From the NCBI GenBank assembly GCA_025499705.1, contig JAFMVE010000020.1, positions 1 to 64,000 on the forward strand: a DNA stretch of 64,000 nucleotides. Reading direction: 5' to 3'. The notes beneath the pieces were generated by a model. The model was not told where the DNA came from. It worked only from the letters and a program-made list of their open reading frames with translations, and searched no databases. The translations under genes and the position numbers were made by a program. This document shows, one piece after another, positions 44,183 through 54,130 of this stretch (position 1 is the stretch's first letter; every line of letters starts with the position of its first letter). Origin of the DNA: Carboxylicivirga caseinilyticus. GTDB taxonomy: Bacteria; Bacteroidota; Bacteroidia; Bacteroidales; Marinilabiliaceae.

Positions 44183-45547
44183 ATGACAAGAGCTCAGAAA
44201 TCAGTGTTACTGGTTGCCATAATTACTTCGTTTATGGGACCATTTTTGATCTCATCTGTTAATATTGCCTTACCAATTATTGAGAAACAATTACAATTGA
44301 ATGCCGTTTCGTTAAGCTGGGTTATTACTTCTTTTTTGCTATCATCAGGAATTTTCCTGCTTCCGGCAGGTAAATGGGCAGATTTTTTAGGTCATAAAAA
44401 AATATTTAAAGCAGGAACAGTGCTTTTTCTGGTTTTTACACTCCTTTGTAGTTTTTCAACCAATGGTAACATTCTTATAATAGTTCGATTTATACAAGGT
44501 ATTGGGGCATCATTATTAATGGCAACAAGCCCGGCCATATTGGTTCGTGAATTTCCAAAAGAAAAAAGAGGGGCAGTATTGGGAATTACAGTTGCTGCTG
44601 TATATGTAGGATTAGCTGTTGGGCCGACTGCAGGAGGATTTATCACCTTTTATTGGGGATGGCAGGCTATATTTTTGCTTTCTTCATTAATAGGATTAGT
44701 AGTAATGATTGTGGCTTTTAAATATTTGGGATCTGACAAACTTCAGTCTGACAAAAAATCCCTTGATTATAAAGGTGCAATAATTTATGCCATAGGCTTA
44801 TCAGCTCTTGTATACGGATCATCTGTTATTAAAGAATATAGTGGTCAAATTATTGTTTTGAGTGGTATAGTGCTAATGTTTCTTTTCATATGGCAACAAA
44901 GTAAGTCATCAGATGCTTTCTTTCCGGTTAAGGAGTTCAAAATAAATCGTTTGTTTACCTATTCTAATCTGGCAGCTTTAATTAATTACAGTGCGACATT
45001 TGCTATTGTATTCTTAATGAGTTTATTTCTACAAAAAGCACTTGATTTAAATCCTAGAACTGCTGGAAGTATATTGATTGCTCAACCCATTGTAATGGCA
45101 GTTCTTTCACCAATTGCCGGTAAACTATCGGATAAGTACGAACCTCGTTACCTTGCTTCAGCCGGAATGTTTATATGTAGTTTAGGTTTAGGACTTTTCG
45201 CTACTCTTAATGAAAACAGCTCTTTATATTTTATTATTATTAATCTGGCGTTTATTGGATTAGGTTTTGCATTGTTCTCCTCACCAAATATGAATACCAT
45301 AATGAGTTCAGTAAGTAAGGAGAAGGCAGGAATGGCAAGTGGTATTTCTGCAACCATGCGTGTTTTAGGTCAGATTTTAAGTATGACAATAGCTACTGCA
45401 TTATTTGCCGTTTATTTCGATAAAAAATCAATTGATACAATTGATATCAACACTTTTGTAAAAGGAATGAAAATCTTATTTCTAATATTCTCTTTACTTT
45501 GTTTCAGTGGTATTTATTTTTCGTTAAACAGGGGAAAACTATATTAA
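44183..45547 (+). CDS. MFS drug-efflux transporter (DHA2/EmrB-like)
   Basis: A 454-residue inner-membrane permease with about 14 hydrophobic helices, typical of the DHA2 (EmrB/QacA) group. Characteristic parts are the early LISSVNIALPIIEKQLQLNAVSLSWVITSFLLSSG, the motif-A loop GKWADFLGHKKIF, and the motif-C region LGITVAAVYVGLAVGPTAGGFI in TM5, which marks drug/H+ antiporters. The substrate is unknown. No membrane-fusion or outer-membrane partner gene is adjacent, so it may act alone. It is transcribed from its own promoter after the ahp terminator and converges with hrpB. Confidence 0.88.
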   Translation: MTRAQKSVLLVAIITSFMGPFLISSVNIALPIIEKQLQLNAVSLSWVITSFLLSSGIFLLPAGKWADFLGHKKIFKAGTVLFLVFTLLCSFSTNGNILIIVRFIQGIGASLLMATSPAILVREFPKEKRGAVLGITVAAVYVGLAVGPTAGGFITFYWGWQAIFLLSSLIGLVVMIVAFKYLGSDKLQSDKKSLDYKGAIIYAIGLSALVYGSSVIKEYSGQIIVLSGIVLMFLFIWQQSKSSDAFFPVKEFKINRLFTYSNLAALINYSATFAIVFLMSLFLQKALDLNPRTAGSILIAQPIVMAVLSPIAGKLSDKYEPRYLASAGMFICSLGLGLFATLNENSSLYFIIINLAFIGLGFALFSSPNMNTIMSSVSKEKAGMASGISATMRVLGQILSMTIATALFAVYFDKKSIDTIDINTFVKGMKILFLIFSLLCFSGIYFSLNRGKLY

Positions 45548-45593
45548 TTTATAAGTCTTTATATCAAGAAATTCTTAAACATATTTTCTCACC

Positions 45594-48092
45594 TCATTTT
45601 TTAACACCTCTTATTGCCATCGCTTTCAAAGGGTCTTCTGGCCATTCGTGTTTTGGATAACGGGCTCGCAGTTCTTTTCTAACTTCAAAATAAGCATTGC
45701 TCCAGAAACTTTCTAAATCACCTGTTATCTGAACAGGTTTAAAACCTGGTGACAAAAGGTGCATTAATACTTTGTTTTTTCCATTATTAATGACTGGTGT
45801 TGTCATCATACCAAATACTTCCTGCAATCGTACTGCCAATACAGGTGTATTGCCATTATCAAAATACTGCAGTTTAATTTTGGATCCACTAGGCACTGTA
45901 ATTCGTTCTGGAGCTAATATATCCAACTGTTGCTGTAAATCATGAGATAAATAATGCTGAAGCACTTCCTTCAGATTAATTTTCTTCAAATCTTCTGGCC
46001 GCTTTACATTATTCAGATAAGGAGCCAACCATTCGGCACAAGTGGCAATTATTTCATCATTGGAAACATCCGGCCAGTTTTGATCTCCATTCCAGACACG
46101 CAGGCTTAATACCCTGTTTTGCCATTGAACTACTTCTTTATTAAAATCAAGCAGACTAATTCCTTCTTTTTTAATGGCATCACATATAGCCTCTATTTTG
46201 GCATTCTCAGAATAATCAGTCAATGGTTTACTTTGTAAAATAATACTACCTATTCGCAACTCATTTACAGCTTTAAAACCTCCATCTTTTGTATCCCAGT
46301 AAACCCGATCAACGTTTTTCACCATTGTAATCAGATCTCGCGGATTTAGTGGAGAAGCCAGAAATATTCTTCCGACTCCTTCTGTTGCATTCAGGTTAGC
46401 AATTGCAAGCCATTCTTCGTGTGCCAAATCATCTTCATGTCCCGCTGCTGCTATTCTACCGTTGGCTAATTTAAACTGGGCATTATTACCCGGTTTACAA
46501 TGAGCGATCCGCTCAGGATAGGTAAAAGCAAGTAATAATCCTGTTTCAAAAGGATCAAAATCACCATTGTCAACCTCACAATTGAGCATTTTTCTGTATT
46601 GAAGTGATATTTGCTCAATTCGTTTTAGCTTGTTATTCTTAAGATTTCCACTTCGATATCTTCGTAATGCTTCAACTCTCAGATTAATGTCAATTCCTGC
46701 TTCTTTCCCCAATGGATCACGTTCTTCCAGCACTGCAGCCAAATCTACAGCCAAATCTACAGCCAAAGAACTCAAACCTTCTTCACTCGCTTTTAGTAAC
46801 ATATGCGCTATGCGGGGATGAGATGGAATAGTACTTAATTGCTTCCCATGTTCAGTAATGGTATTATTTTCCAATGCATCAATCTGATGAAGCACATTCT
46901 TAGCTTGTCTGACATGACCTTTAGGTGGCAAGGTTAACCAGTTTAGTGACTCTATATCAGCCACACCCCATTTGGCAAGATCAAGCATTAAAGATGCCAA
47001 ATCAGCATCTTCAATTTCAGGTTTTTGATGCTCTGTTTTTTGATGATGACTAGCGTTGGTCCACATCCGATAACACACACCAGGACCTAATCGCCCAGCT
47101 CGTCCGGCACGTTGATCAGCTGAATCTTTTGTTATTTCAATAGTTTCCAACCTTGATAAGCCAGATCGACTATCGAAACGCAAAGTTCTGCCAAAACCAG
47201 AATCAACTACGACCTTTACACCTTCTATTGTCAAGCTGGTTTCGGCTATTGAAGTAGCCAATACAATCTTTCTTCTACCCTGTCGATCAGGCATTATAGC
47301 AGCATATTGCTTAGAAATATTTAATTGCCCGAATAATTTATGAATTTGAGTATTTCCAACTTTACCTTTTAGGAGTGATTCACATTTCTTAATTTCTCCT
47401 TCACCTGGTAAAAACACAAGAATATCGCCATCCTGCTCATTTAAAGCTCTGGATACGATCCTTGCCGTCAATTCAGGAATCATATACATATCTGAGTCTC
47501 CTGTGTATTTTATTTCAACAGGATATTGACGTCCTTCGCTTTTTACAACCTTACTGTTAAGTAAATGAGTTAAATTATTAACATCCAGTGTTGCCGACAT
47601 CACTATAATTCGCAAATCATTTCGTAGAACCTGTTGTGATTCCAATGAAAGTGCCAATGCCAGGTCTCCAAATAAATTACGCTCGTGAAATTCATCAAAA
47701 ATTACTAATCCAATATCTTCAATAGCATTATCACTTTGAAGCATTCGGGTAAGTATTCCTTCTGTAACAACTTCTATTCTTGTTTTATTACTAACAACAT
47801 TATCAAATCGAATTCGATATCCCACAGTTTCTCCTACCTTCTCTCCTATTAAGTCTGACATGCGAGAAGCAATTCCTCTTGCTGCCAAACGGCGGGGTTC
47901 AAGCACTATAATCTTTTTATCCTTTAACCAAGGCTGATCAAGCAAAGCTAAAGGAACAATGGTACTTTTTCCAGTCCCGGGAGGTGCATGAATAATTAAT
48001 CGATTATCATTTACAAGTACTTCGCTTATTTCAGATAATACTTCAACAATAGGTAATTCTATTTTAGATAAATCAAACTTCAACTCTGTCAT
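45594..48092 (-). CDS. hrpB: ATP-dependent helicase HrpB (DEAH/RHA family)
   Basis: An 832-residue DExH helicase. I start at ATG 48092 (MTELKFDLSK). An in-frame ATG at 48107 lies almost on the predicted transcription start. Motifs: Walker A HAPPGTGKST, DEFHERN (motif II), VMSATLD (motif III), TSIAETSLTIEGVKVVVDSGFGR, and QRAGRAGRLGPG (motif VI). HrpB_C features at the end (PRDLITMVKNVDRVYWDTKDGGF, then LRARYPKHEWPEDP) identify HrpB rather than HrpA. Its natural role is poorly known. The sequence near 46736-46766 holds a 12-nt in-frame duplication (AVDLAVDLA). Confidence 0.93.
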   Translation of the reverse strand: MTELKFDLSKIELPIVEVLSEISEVLVNDNRLIIHAPPGTGKSTIVPLALLDQPWLKDKKIIVLEPRRLAARGIASRMSDLIGEKVGETVGYRIRFDNVVSNKTRIEVVTEGILTRMLQSDNAIEDIGLVIFDEFHERNLFGDLALALSLESQQVLRNDLRIIVMSATLDVNNLTHLLNSKVVKSEGRQYPVEIKYTGDSDMYMIPELTARIVSRALNEQDGDILVFLPGEGEIKKCESLLKGKVGNTQIHKLFGQLNISKQYAAIMPDRQGRRKIVLATSIAETSLTIEGVKVVVDSGFGRTLRFDSRSGLSRLETIEITKDSADQRAGRAGRLGPGVCYRMWTNASHHQKTEHQKPEIEDADLASLMLDLAKWGVADIESLNWLTLPPKGHVRQAKNVLHQIDALENNTITEHGKQLSTIPSHPRIAHMLLKASEEGLSSLAVDLAVDLAAVLEERDPLGKEAGIDINLRVEALRRYRSGNLKNNKLKRIEQISLQYRKMLNCEVDNGDFDPFETGLLLAFTYPERIAHCKPGNNAQFKLANGRIAAAGHEDDLAHEEWLAIANLNATEGVGRIFLASPLNPRDLITMVKNVDRVYWDTKDGGFKAVNELRIGSIILQSKPLTDYSENAKIEAICDAIKKEGISLLDFNKEVVQWQNRVLSLRVWNGDQNWPDVSNDEIIATCAEWLAPYLNNVKRPEDLKKINLKEVLQHYLSHDLQQQLDILAPERITVPSGSKIKLQYFDNGNTPVLAVRLQEVFGMMTTPVINNGKNKVLMHLLSPGFKPVQITGDLESFWSNAYFEVRKELRARYPKHEWPEDPLKAMAIRGVKK

Positions 48093-48112
48093 TTTAAATT
48101 TGAGCAAGAATG

Positions 48113-48141
48113 CAAAGATAACTGAATTCTGTCACTACAAA
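48113..48141 (-). promoter_or_regulatory. Promoter of hrpB
   Basis: On the minus strand TTTG (48141-48138), 17 nt, then TATCTTTG (48120-48113). Transcription would start near 48107, which favours the ATG at 48092. Confidence 0.5.
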
Positions 48142-48176
48142 ACACAAAAAAAGCGCCTGGAGAATCCAAGCGCTTT
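48142..48176 (-). terminator. Terminator of the TPR-protein gene
   Basis: AAAGCGC (48150-48156) pairs with GCGCTTT (48170-48176), with an inner TGG/TCCA pair. The minus strand continues into a T run, 21 nt after the gene's stop. Confidence 0.75.
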
Positions 48177-48196
48177 GATAAATATTTTTTATGCTT

Positions 48197-48835
48197 TTAT
48201 TCAGCTTTCTTCAACTCTTCGCAACGAGCTTTGATAGTAGGAGCATTTTTTTCTCCTTTATAAATTGATAATACTTCATCACATTTAGCAATTGCTTCAT
48301 CACATAATGCTACTGATTCAGATTTAAGTGTAGCCCATTGATCAGCATTATCAGATGTTCTTGCATTTAATTTTGCCTGAGCACTTGCATATAATTCGTT
48401 TGCCTTTGAAACCAATGGTTTAACTAAATCTTTTTTGATTGCAGTTGTGTATTTACTTGTTGGGAATTTTTCGATAGACTCATCACTTAACTTCTTCATC
48501 TCCGCTTCATTTCCCTGTGCATCATAGATTTTGTAACAATAATAATTACAAGCGTCAGCTTTATAATCTAATCCTTTAGCTTGTAAATAATACTTTATTG
48601 CTTTATCATTTGCTTTTGTTTTGTATGCACATGTAGCTGCATTATACACCATGGCTGCGTCCATTTCCTCTTCCCAAGATGCAATTGCTTGTTCGTATAA
48701 ACCAAGGGCTGTTTTGTAATCTTTTGCTTTTAGTGCCTCATTTCCTTCGTTTTTTAGCTCAGCAGCAGATTTGTCCTGAGCAGTTACTCCAACAAACATC
48801 AACATCAAAAAGGATAAAGTTGCTAAATACCTCAT
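48197..48835 (-). CDS. Exported TPR-repeat protein
   Basis: A 212-residue secreted protein, signal peptide MRYLATLSFLMLMFVGVTAQ. TPR-like units follow: SAAELKNEGNEALKAKDYKTALGLYEQAIASWEEEMDAAMVYNAATCAYKTKANDKAIKYYLQAKGL, with the canonical spacing of Gly/Ala/Tyr positions. A second helical region (LVSKANELYASAQAKLNARTSDNADQW) extends to the end. It is a likely periplasmic scaffold with unknown partner. The C-terminal Cys pair (CDEAIAKCDEVL) may be redox or structural. Monocistronic with its own terminator. Confidence 0.78.
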   Translation of the reverse strand: MRYLATLSFLMLMFVGVTAQDKSAAELKNEGNEALKAKDYKTALGLYEQAIASWEEEMDAAMVYNAATCAYKTKANDKAIKYYLQAKGLDYKADACNYYCYKIYDAQGNEAEMKKLSDESIEKFPTSKYTTAIKKDLVKPLVSKANELYASAQAKLNARTSDNADQWATLKSESVALCDEAIAKCDEVLSIYKGEKNAPTIKARCEELKKAE

Positions 48836-48946
48836 AATAATAAACTTTTAATCTTTATTTAATAGATTTGATTCATTTCAATGCCCGTAAAAATAGTTTT
48901 TTTTTGAAAAACACTAATATTTATAGGGCATTTTCTTTAAAGTTGA

Positions 48947-50254
48947 TTATTTACAAACATTCAGAAGAAACGATTTGAACGATTCAAAATCTTCTGATAG
49001 TTCTTCCACATCTTTCTTACCAGCTAGAAAAGCCTTTAATCGATCTGGCTGCTCAACTTTTTGTTTTATTATTTCCTCTACCGTTTCGGGAAACTTTGCT
49101 GGATGAGCAGTTGCAAGAAACATACCAAACTCTCCTTCATCCAAAAGTTCTGTCAAAGATTTATAACCTATCGCTCCGTGAGGATCCAATATGTAATCAT
49201 TATCTGTAAACACTTTTTCAATCATTGCAAAGATATCCTCATTCGGACAAACATAGCCTGTAATTACATTTTTGATTCCTTCCAGTTTCTTATCGAACAA
49301 ATCCTGAATTCGCACAAAGTTACTTGGATCGCCTACATCCATAGCGTTTGCTGGGGTTGATATACTTTTTGCAGGTGAATATATACCTGAATACAGGTAT
49401 TTGGGAACAATATCATTAATGTTGGTAGCAGCAATAAAATGTTTAACCGGCAAACCCATTTTATAGGCAATAATTCCGGCAGTAAGGTTTCCAAAGTTTC
49501 CACTTGGAACAGAAACTATAATATCTTTTTTACCTTGTTTTACGGCTTGTGCATATCCATAAAAATAATAAACCATTTGTGGTAAGAAACGGGCCAGATT
49601 AATTGAATTTGCAGATGTAAGTACCAGTTTATTTTGCAAATCTTCATCCATGAAAGCTGACTTAACCAAACGCTGACAATCATCAAAAGTACCATCAATT
49701 TCAATTGCTGTAATGTTTTGCCCCAGAGTTGTAAATTGCTTTTCCTGTACTTCAGACACTAATCCTTTAGGATATAGAACATATACATCAACTCCATCAA
49801 CACCCAGGAAACCATTGGCCACGGCACTACCCGTATCACCTGATGTTGCAACCAGTACATTAATATGATGTTCCATACCACGTGTAAACTGGGCCATTAC
49901 CCTTGCCAGGAATCTGGCACCTATGTCTTTAAAAGCAAGTGTTGGTCCATGAAAAAGTTCCAGTGAAGAGATATTTTCACTAACCTTCTGTAAAGGAATA
50001 GGAAAATTAAAGGCTTCCTTTGTTAATTCTTTAAACTCTCCTTCTGGAATAGTCGGACAAAAATAAGGTTTAAGCACATGGTACCCTATTTCACCTAAAT
50101 TCATATTTGGCAAATCGATCCAAAAACTTTCAGGCAAAACAGGAATTTCCTCGGGCATATACAAACCCTTATCAGGTGCCAATCCGTTAATTACGGCATT
50201 TTTTAAATCACTTTTATGCGATACGTTATTGGTACTATAAAATTGCATATCCAA
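48947..50254 (-). CDS. thrC: Threonine synthase
   Basis: A 435-residue PLP enzyme that turns O-phosphohomoserine into threonine. The PLP-binding Lys lies in HGPTLAFKDIGARF (Lys109 counted from the first Met), with the phosphate-binding segment VATSGDTGSAVANGF and the VPSGNFGNLTAG loop. It belongs to the long threonine-synthase group (as in E. coli, 428 residues). A start at MQFYST, two codons later, is equally plausible. It is the third gene of the thr operon, 23 nt after the proposed homoserine kinase. Confidence 0.95.
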   Translation of the reverse strand: MDMQFYSTNNVSHKSDLKNAVINGLAPDKGLYMPEEIPVLPESFWIDLPNMNLGEIGYHVLKPYFCPTIPEGEFKELTKEAFNFPIPLQKVSENISSLELFHGPTLAFKDIGARFLARVMAQFTRGMEHHINVLVATSGDTGSAVANGFLGVDGVDVYVLYPKGLVSEVQEKQFTTLGQNITAIEIDGTFDDCQRLVKSAFMDEDLQNKLVLTSANSINLARFLPQMVYYFYGYAQAVKQGKKDIIVSVPSGNFGNLTAGIIAYKMGLPVKHFIAATNINDIVPKYLYSGIYSPAKSISTPANAMDVGDPSNFVRIQDLFDKKLEGIKNVITGYVCPNEDIFAMIEKVFTDNDYILDPHGAIGYKSLTELLDEGEFGMFLATAHPAKFPETVEEIIKQKVEQPDRLKAFLAGKKDVEELSEDFESFKSFLLNVCK

Positions 50255-50277
50255 TTTTTTACTGCTTTAACAACTAA

Positions 50278-51486
50278 CTATTTACTTCCAGATAAAAACA
50301 CTTTCATAAATTCGGTTTGATCTAAAAAGCCTACATCACCTTTCTTAACCGATTCTTCATCATATTCCTGCACCAAATCAGGCTCATTGCCTGGACGATA
50401 GATCATAAATGGTACAAAGTCACGTGTATGTGTTCTTATTTCACAAGGTGTTGGGTGATCTGGTAACATAGCAATGCTTAATTCATCTTTATGCTTAGCC
50501 AAATACTCCAAAGCTGGTTTTACAACCAATTGATCAATATCCTCAAGAGTCTTAATCTTTAATTCAACATCACCTTCATGTCCGGCTTCGTCGGGTGCTT
50601 CGATGTGAAGAAATACGTAATCATTACTTTCAAGAGCATTTAAAGCAGCCTCGGCTTTACCTGAATAGTTTGTATTAAATAGACCTGTTGCCCCTTCAAC
50701 AAAAACAGATTGAAGTCCTCCCAGTTTACCCAAACCATGGATCAAATCAACAGCCGAAATAACAACACCACTTTCAAGTCCATAAAGCTCCTTTAGAGTT
50801 GGCATGCTAGGTTTAAAACCGGCAGACCACGGCCAAATCATATTAGCTATTGCCTTTCCATTTTCTTTTCTCTTTTGATTAACCGGATGATTTTCTAGAA
50901 CGCTTTTTGATTTAAACATCAACTCTCGTAACAAATCAGCTGTTTCATGTCCTTCAGCAGGAGTTGGTAATATTTTATCAATTTTTTCACCAGGAACATC
51001 ATGAGGTGGAATACAATTTAATCCATTCTTCCCTCCCTTGATAATCATAACATGACGATAACTTACCCCTGCATAAAAACTGACTCTGTCATCACTCATC
51101 TTATCATTCAATTCGTCAATCAGTTCTTTAGCTTCCTCTGTGGTAATATGTCCTGCAGAATGATTCAACAGAATACCATTTTCCTCACTCACCAAATTAC
51201 ACCGGAAAACCAGATCATCCTCAGAGAATTCAATTCCAAGAGCTGCAGCTTCCAATACTCCTCTACCCTGATAATATTTGGCAGCATCGTATCCCATTAT
51301 GGTCATATTTGCTACTTCAGAACCAGGATGAAGTGAATCGGGCACTGTTTTTAAGAATCCAGTTCTTGAAATCTTACATAACTGGTCAATATGTGGTGTT
51401 TTGGCTGCCATCATCGGTGTTTTTCCGCCCAATCTTTCTATAGGGCGATCAGCAAAACCATCAGCCAGAATTACTAAATATTTCAT
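50278..51486 (-). CDS. Proposed homoserine kinase (apgM/phosphoglycerate-mutase-like, TIGR02535 type)
   Basis: A 402-residue member of the alkaline-phosphatase superfamily. It starts with the metal-binding VILADGFADRPIERLGGKTPM, continues with HIDQLCKISRTGFLKTVPDSLHPGSEVANMTIMGYD (the catalytic Ser region of the iPGM/apgM group), and ends with HTRDFVPFMIYRPG. A form of this family located between thrA and thrC in Bacteroidota is annotated as the missing homoserine kinase, which would phosphorylate homoserine for threonine synthase. The operon position supports that reading over a glycolytic phosphoglycerate mutase, but the reaction is inferred. It begins 73 nt after thrA ends. Confidence 0.85.
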   Translation of the reverse strand: MKYLVILADGFADRPIERLGGKTPMMAAKTPHIDQLCKISRTGFLKTVPDSLHPGSEVANMTIMGYDAAKYYQGRGVLEAAALGIEFSEDDLVFRCNLVSEENGILLNHSAGHITTEEAKELIDELNDKMSDDRVSFYAGVSYRHVMIIKGGKNGLNCIPPHDVPGEKIDKILPTPAEGHETADLLRELMFKSKSVLENHPVNQKRKENGKAIANMIWPWSAGFKPSMPTLKELYGLESGVVISAVDLIHGLGKLGGLQSVFVEGATGLFNTNYSGKAEAALNALESNDYVFLHIEAPDEAGHEGDVELKIKTLEDIDQLVVKPALEYLAKHKDELSIAMLPDHPTPCEIRTHTRDFVPFMIYRPGNEPDLVQEYDEESVKKGDVGFLDQTEFMKVFLSGSK

Positions 51487-51559
51487 AGATTAATGTTTTT
51501 CATTTGTTTGTTAAGATGCAGCTTTAATGCATAACTAACCCTAAAAATCAGGGAATTGT

Positions 51560-53980
51560 TTAAAGGTTAACAACTTTAATTATATCTGCAAAAACACCTG
51601 CCGCAGTAACATCTGCACCCGCACCATAACCTTTTATTTCCATCGGATGATCGTAATAATAATCGGTACGTAACATTATTTTGTTATTACTGTCTTCAAG
51701 CTGATAGAACGGATGACTGGCATCCACCTCAATAAATCCAACTTTTGCCTTACCTTCTTTTAATGAAGCTGCATATCGTAAGATCATTCCTCTACTCTCA
51801 GCCTCTTTTCTTTTTTGCTCGAAAGCCTCATCATAGTCTTTTAAACGAGCCATGAATTGCTCAACCGATTCATCTGTAAAGAATTCCTGTGGAAGAAATG
51901 GGGTAATATCAATATGCTTTTCTTCCAACGGATACTCACACTCACGTGCTAGAATTAACAATTTTCGCAACACATCTTTACCAATTAAATCGATACGTGG
52001 ATCTGGTTCGCTATAACCTTTTTCTTTGGCTTCCTGAACAACCTCAGATAATTTTCTTTCGGCAGACACATTATTGACAATATAATTCAGTGTACCTGAT
52101 AATACGGCTTCCAACTGAAGAATCTTATCTCCACTTTGTATCATACTATTAATCGTATTGATAATTGGTAATCCAGCACCAACATTTGTTTCAAACAGGT
52201 ACTTTACTCCTTTTTGAACAGCAGTTGTCTTCAGCTTTTTATACGTTTCGTAATCAGAAGAACTGGCTATTTTATTTGCGGTAACCACCGAAACATTATT
52301 CTGAAGTAATTTTAAATAATGTTGTGCAACTTGTGGGCTGGCAGAACAGTCAACAAAAACACTATTAGACATGTTGTTTTCAATTATCTGATCAACAAAC
52401 TGAGCAATATTGCCAGGACTAGCCTCTTTCAAAACTTCTAATGCAGATTCAAGATCCAAACCTCTATCTTTAAAAATCATTTGTCTTGAATTGGCAATAC
52501 CGGCAACACGAATGCTTAAACGTTCCACTTTAAGCAATCTTTCTGCCTGGCGTTCGATCTTTTTTAAGAGACTTTTTCCAACTGTTCCAACACCAGCTAG
52601 GTAAAGGTGAATTGCCTGATACTGGCTAAGGAAGAACGTTTCATGCACAACGTTAAGCGCCTTTCTTAAATCATCCTGATGAACAACAAAGGATACATTT
52701 AACTCTGAAGCACCCTGAGCTATTGCATATACATTGATACCGTTCTTTCCTACATCATTAAACAATTTACCTGAAACACCGGAAGTATGCTTCATTCCCT
52801 CTCCCACTATGGCAACTACTGCCATATTACTATCTACCAGTACTCCGTTTATTTGTTTACGACTAATCTCTTTTTCAAATTCATTTACCAAAGCCATTTT
52901 TGCTATTTCAGCCTCGGTTGAATTAATAACAACTGAAATACTGCTTTCGCTTGATGCCTGAGAAATAAGAATGATGTTAACGTTTTCAGAAGCTAATGCT
53001 TTAAACATTCTCATAGAAATACCCGAAACACCAATCATACCATTACCTTGAAGAGTTAAAAGACTCACATCTTTGATCGATGATAATCCTTTTACTTTTC
53101 TTTCTTCATCGGTATTTTTATCTATTAAAGTTCCCGGTGCCTCTGGATTAAAGGTATTTTTAATTAATATCGGAATTTGCTTTTGAAGCGCTGGTATAAT
53201 AGTTGGAGGATAGATTACTTTTGCTCCAAAATGTGATAACTCCATTGCTTCGGCATAGCTCAGATGATCCAAACAATATGCACGTTTTATCACTCTTGGA
53301 TCGGCAGACATAAAACCATCCACATCAGTCCATATCTCCAATATTTCAGCATCTAATCCGGCAGCTAATAAAGCGGCAGAATAATCTGAACCTCCTCGAC
53401 CTAAAGTGGTATTATCTGCGTGCTCATCACTGGCAATAAATCCTGGAAAAACAGCAACTTCTGGCAAACTAAACTTTAGTTCACCGATATTTTGCATGGT
53501 TTCGTTGATTTTCACAACATGGCCACGACCGTTTATCTCTGTTTTAATAAACTTACGACTATCAAATAATTTAGCTTCCGTAATTAAATATGAGATAATA
53601 TTTGAAGATAACCTTTCACCACAACCTGAAATGGTATCGTAACTTTTCGTACTTAGTTCACCCGTTAAGCTTACACCTTTTAATAACTGCTCCAACTCTT
53701 TCCAAATTACACTCAGGTCTTCCTGAAGTATAACTTCTACAGAAGGAGTAAACAGTTCCGATATAATCTTATTATGTTTTTCTTTTAAATAACTTAATAC
53801 ATCCTGATATGCTTCGCCTTTAACCGCTTTTTTGGATGCATTAATTAGTTCATCTGTTACACCGCCTACTGCCGAAACTACAACGACCTTGGGACCTTGT
53901 ATCTTTTCAACAATACGCTTAACACTTAGCATAGCTACAGATGAACCCATTGAGGTACCTCCAAACTTAAGTACTTTCAT
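51560..53980 (-). CDS. thrA: Bifunctional aspartokinase/homoserine dehydrogenase
   Basis: An 806-residue fusion catalysing the first and third steps of the threonine branch. I start at ATG 53980 (MKVLKFGGTSMGSS). A frame-open ATG at 54040 adds non-conserved residues that lie in the leader, after the leader peptide stop at 54041. Residues 1-~280 are the kinase (KFGGTSMG, GRGGSDYSAALLA). The two ACT domains follow (VSLLTLQGNGMIGVSG, AVVAIVGEGMKHTSG), which carry allosteric threonine control. From ~455 comes homoserine dehydrogenase with the NADP loop LYLAGVGTVGKSLLKKI and SGTLNYIVNNVS. It is the first gene of thrA-homoserine kinase-thrC, with a ~145-nt leader encoding a Thr-rich peptide. Confidence 0.97.
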   Translation of the reverse strand: MKVLKFGGTSMGSSVAMLSVKRIVEKIQGPKVVVVSAVGGVTDELINASKKAVKGEAYQDVLSYLKEKHNKIISELFTPSVEVILQEDLSVIWKELEQLLKGVSLTGELSTKSYDTISGCGERLSSNIISYLITEAKLFDSRKFIKTEINGRGHVVKINETMQNIGELKFSLPEVAVFPGFIASDEHADNTTLGRGGSDYSAALLAAGLDAEILEIWTDVDGFMSADPRVIKRAYCLDHLSYAEAMELSHFGAKVIYPPTIIPALQKQIPILIKNTFNPEAPGTLIDKNTDEERKVKGLSSIKDVSLLTLQGNGMIGVSGISMRMFKALASENVNIILISQASSESSISVVINSTEAEIAKMALVNEFEKEISRKQINGVLVDSNMAVVAIVGEGMKHTSGVSGKLFNDVGKNGINVYAIAQGASELNVSFVVHQDDLRKALNVVHETFFLSQYQAIHLYLAGVGTVGKSLLKKIERQAERLLKVERLSIRVAGIANSRQMIFKDRGLDLESALEVLKEASPGNIAQFVDQIIENNMSNSVFVDCSASPQVAQHYLKLLQNNVSVVTANKIASSSDYETYKKLKTTAVQKGVKYLFETNVGAGLPIINTINSMIQSGDKILQLEAVLSGTLNYIVNNVSAERKLSEVVQEAKEKGYSEPDPRIDLIGKDVLRKLLILARECEYPLEEKHIDITPFLPQEFFTDESVEQFMARLKDYDEAFEQKRKEAESRGMILRYAASLKEGKAKVGFIEVDASHPFYQLEDSNNKIMLRTDYYYDHPMEIKGYGAGADVTAAGVFADIIKVVNL

Positions 53981-54004
53981 ATTTATAAGTAAAATGTGAT
54001 AACA

Positions 54005-54057
54005 AAATAGAATAAAAACCTGACCTGATGATATTAACAATTATACCCCCAAAGGGG
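54005..54057 (-). promoter_or_regulatory. Candidate attenuator structure in the thr leader
   Basis: CCCCUUUGGGGG (minus strand, 54057-54046) forms a tight hairpin over the leader peptide's end. A U-rich run (54013-54017 and beyond) follows about 30 nt later. The segment AUCAUCA just before that run is complementary to UGAUGAU at the leader peptide start, so alternative pairings exist. No single canonical terminator is obvious, and the mechanism is unresolved. Confidence 0.45.
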
Positions 54058-54100
54058 TTGTGGTATTTGTTAGAGTAGATGTAAGATTATAAATCATCAT
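54041..54100 (-). CDS. Threonine-rich leader peptide of the thr operon
   Basis: A 19-codon frame on the minus strand reads MMIYNLTSTLTNTTTPLGV followed by TAA. Six of 19 residues are Thr, clustered as T7, T9, T11, T13-T15, with Ile also present. It lies about 25 nt after the predicted transcription start and 60 nt before the thrA ATG. A CCCC/GGGG hairpin (54046-54057) overlaps its last codons. This is the layout of amino-acid attenuation leaders such as thrL of enterobacteria, found here by position and composition and not by similarity. Confidence 0.75.
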   Translation of the reverse strand: MMIYNLTSTLTNTTTPLGV

Positions 54101-54130
54101 TATTTCTGTCACTTGTTTTAGAATACAACA

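Noticed and set aside
46736-46766. Tandem repeat as a CRISPR-like or regulatory array
   Set aside because: Two and a half in-frame copies of 12 nt inside a gene with no spacers; a simple duplication.
54041-54057. CCCC-AAA-GGGG as a third copy of the two-component operator
   Set aside because: The loop is one base shorter, the ATTTAC flank is missing and no -7 element lies at the same distance; it fits better as part of the thr leader.
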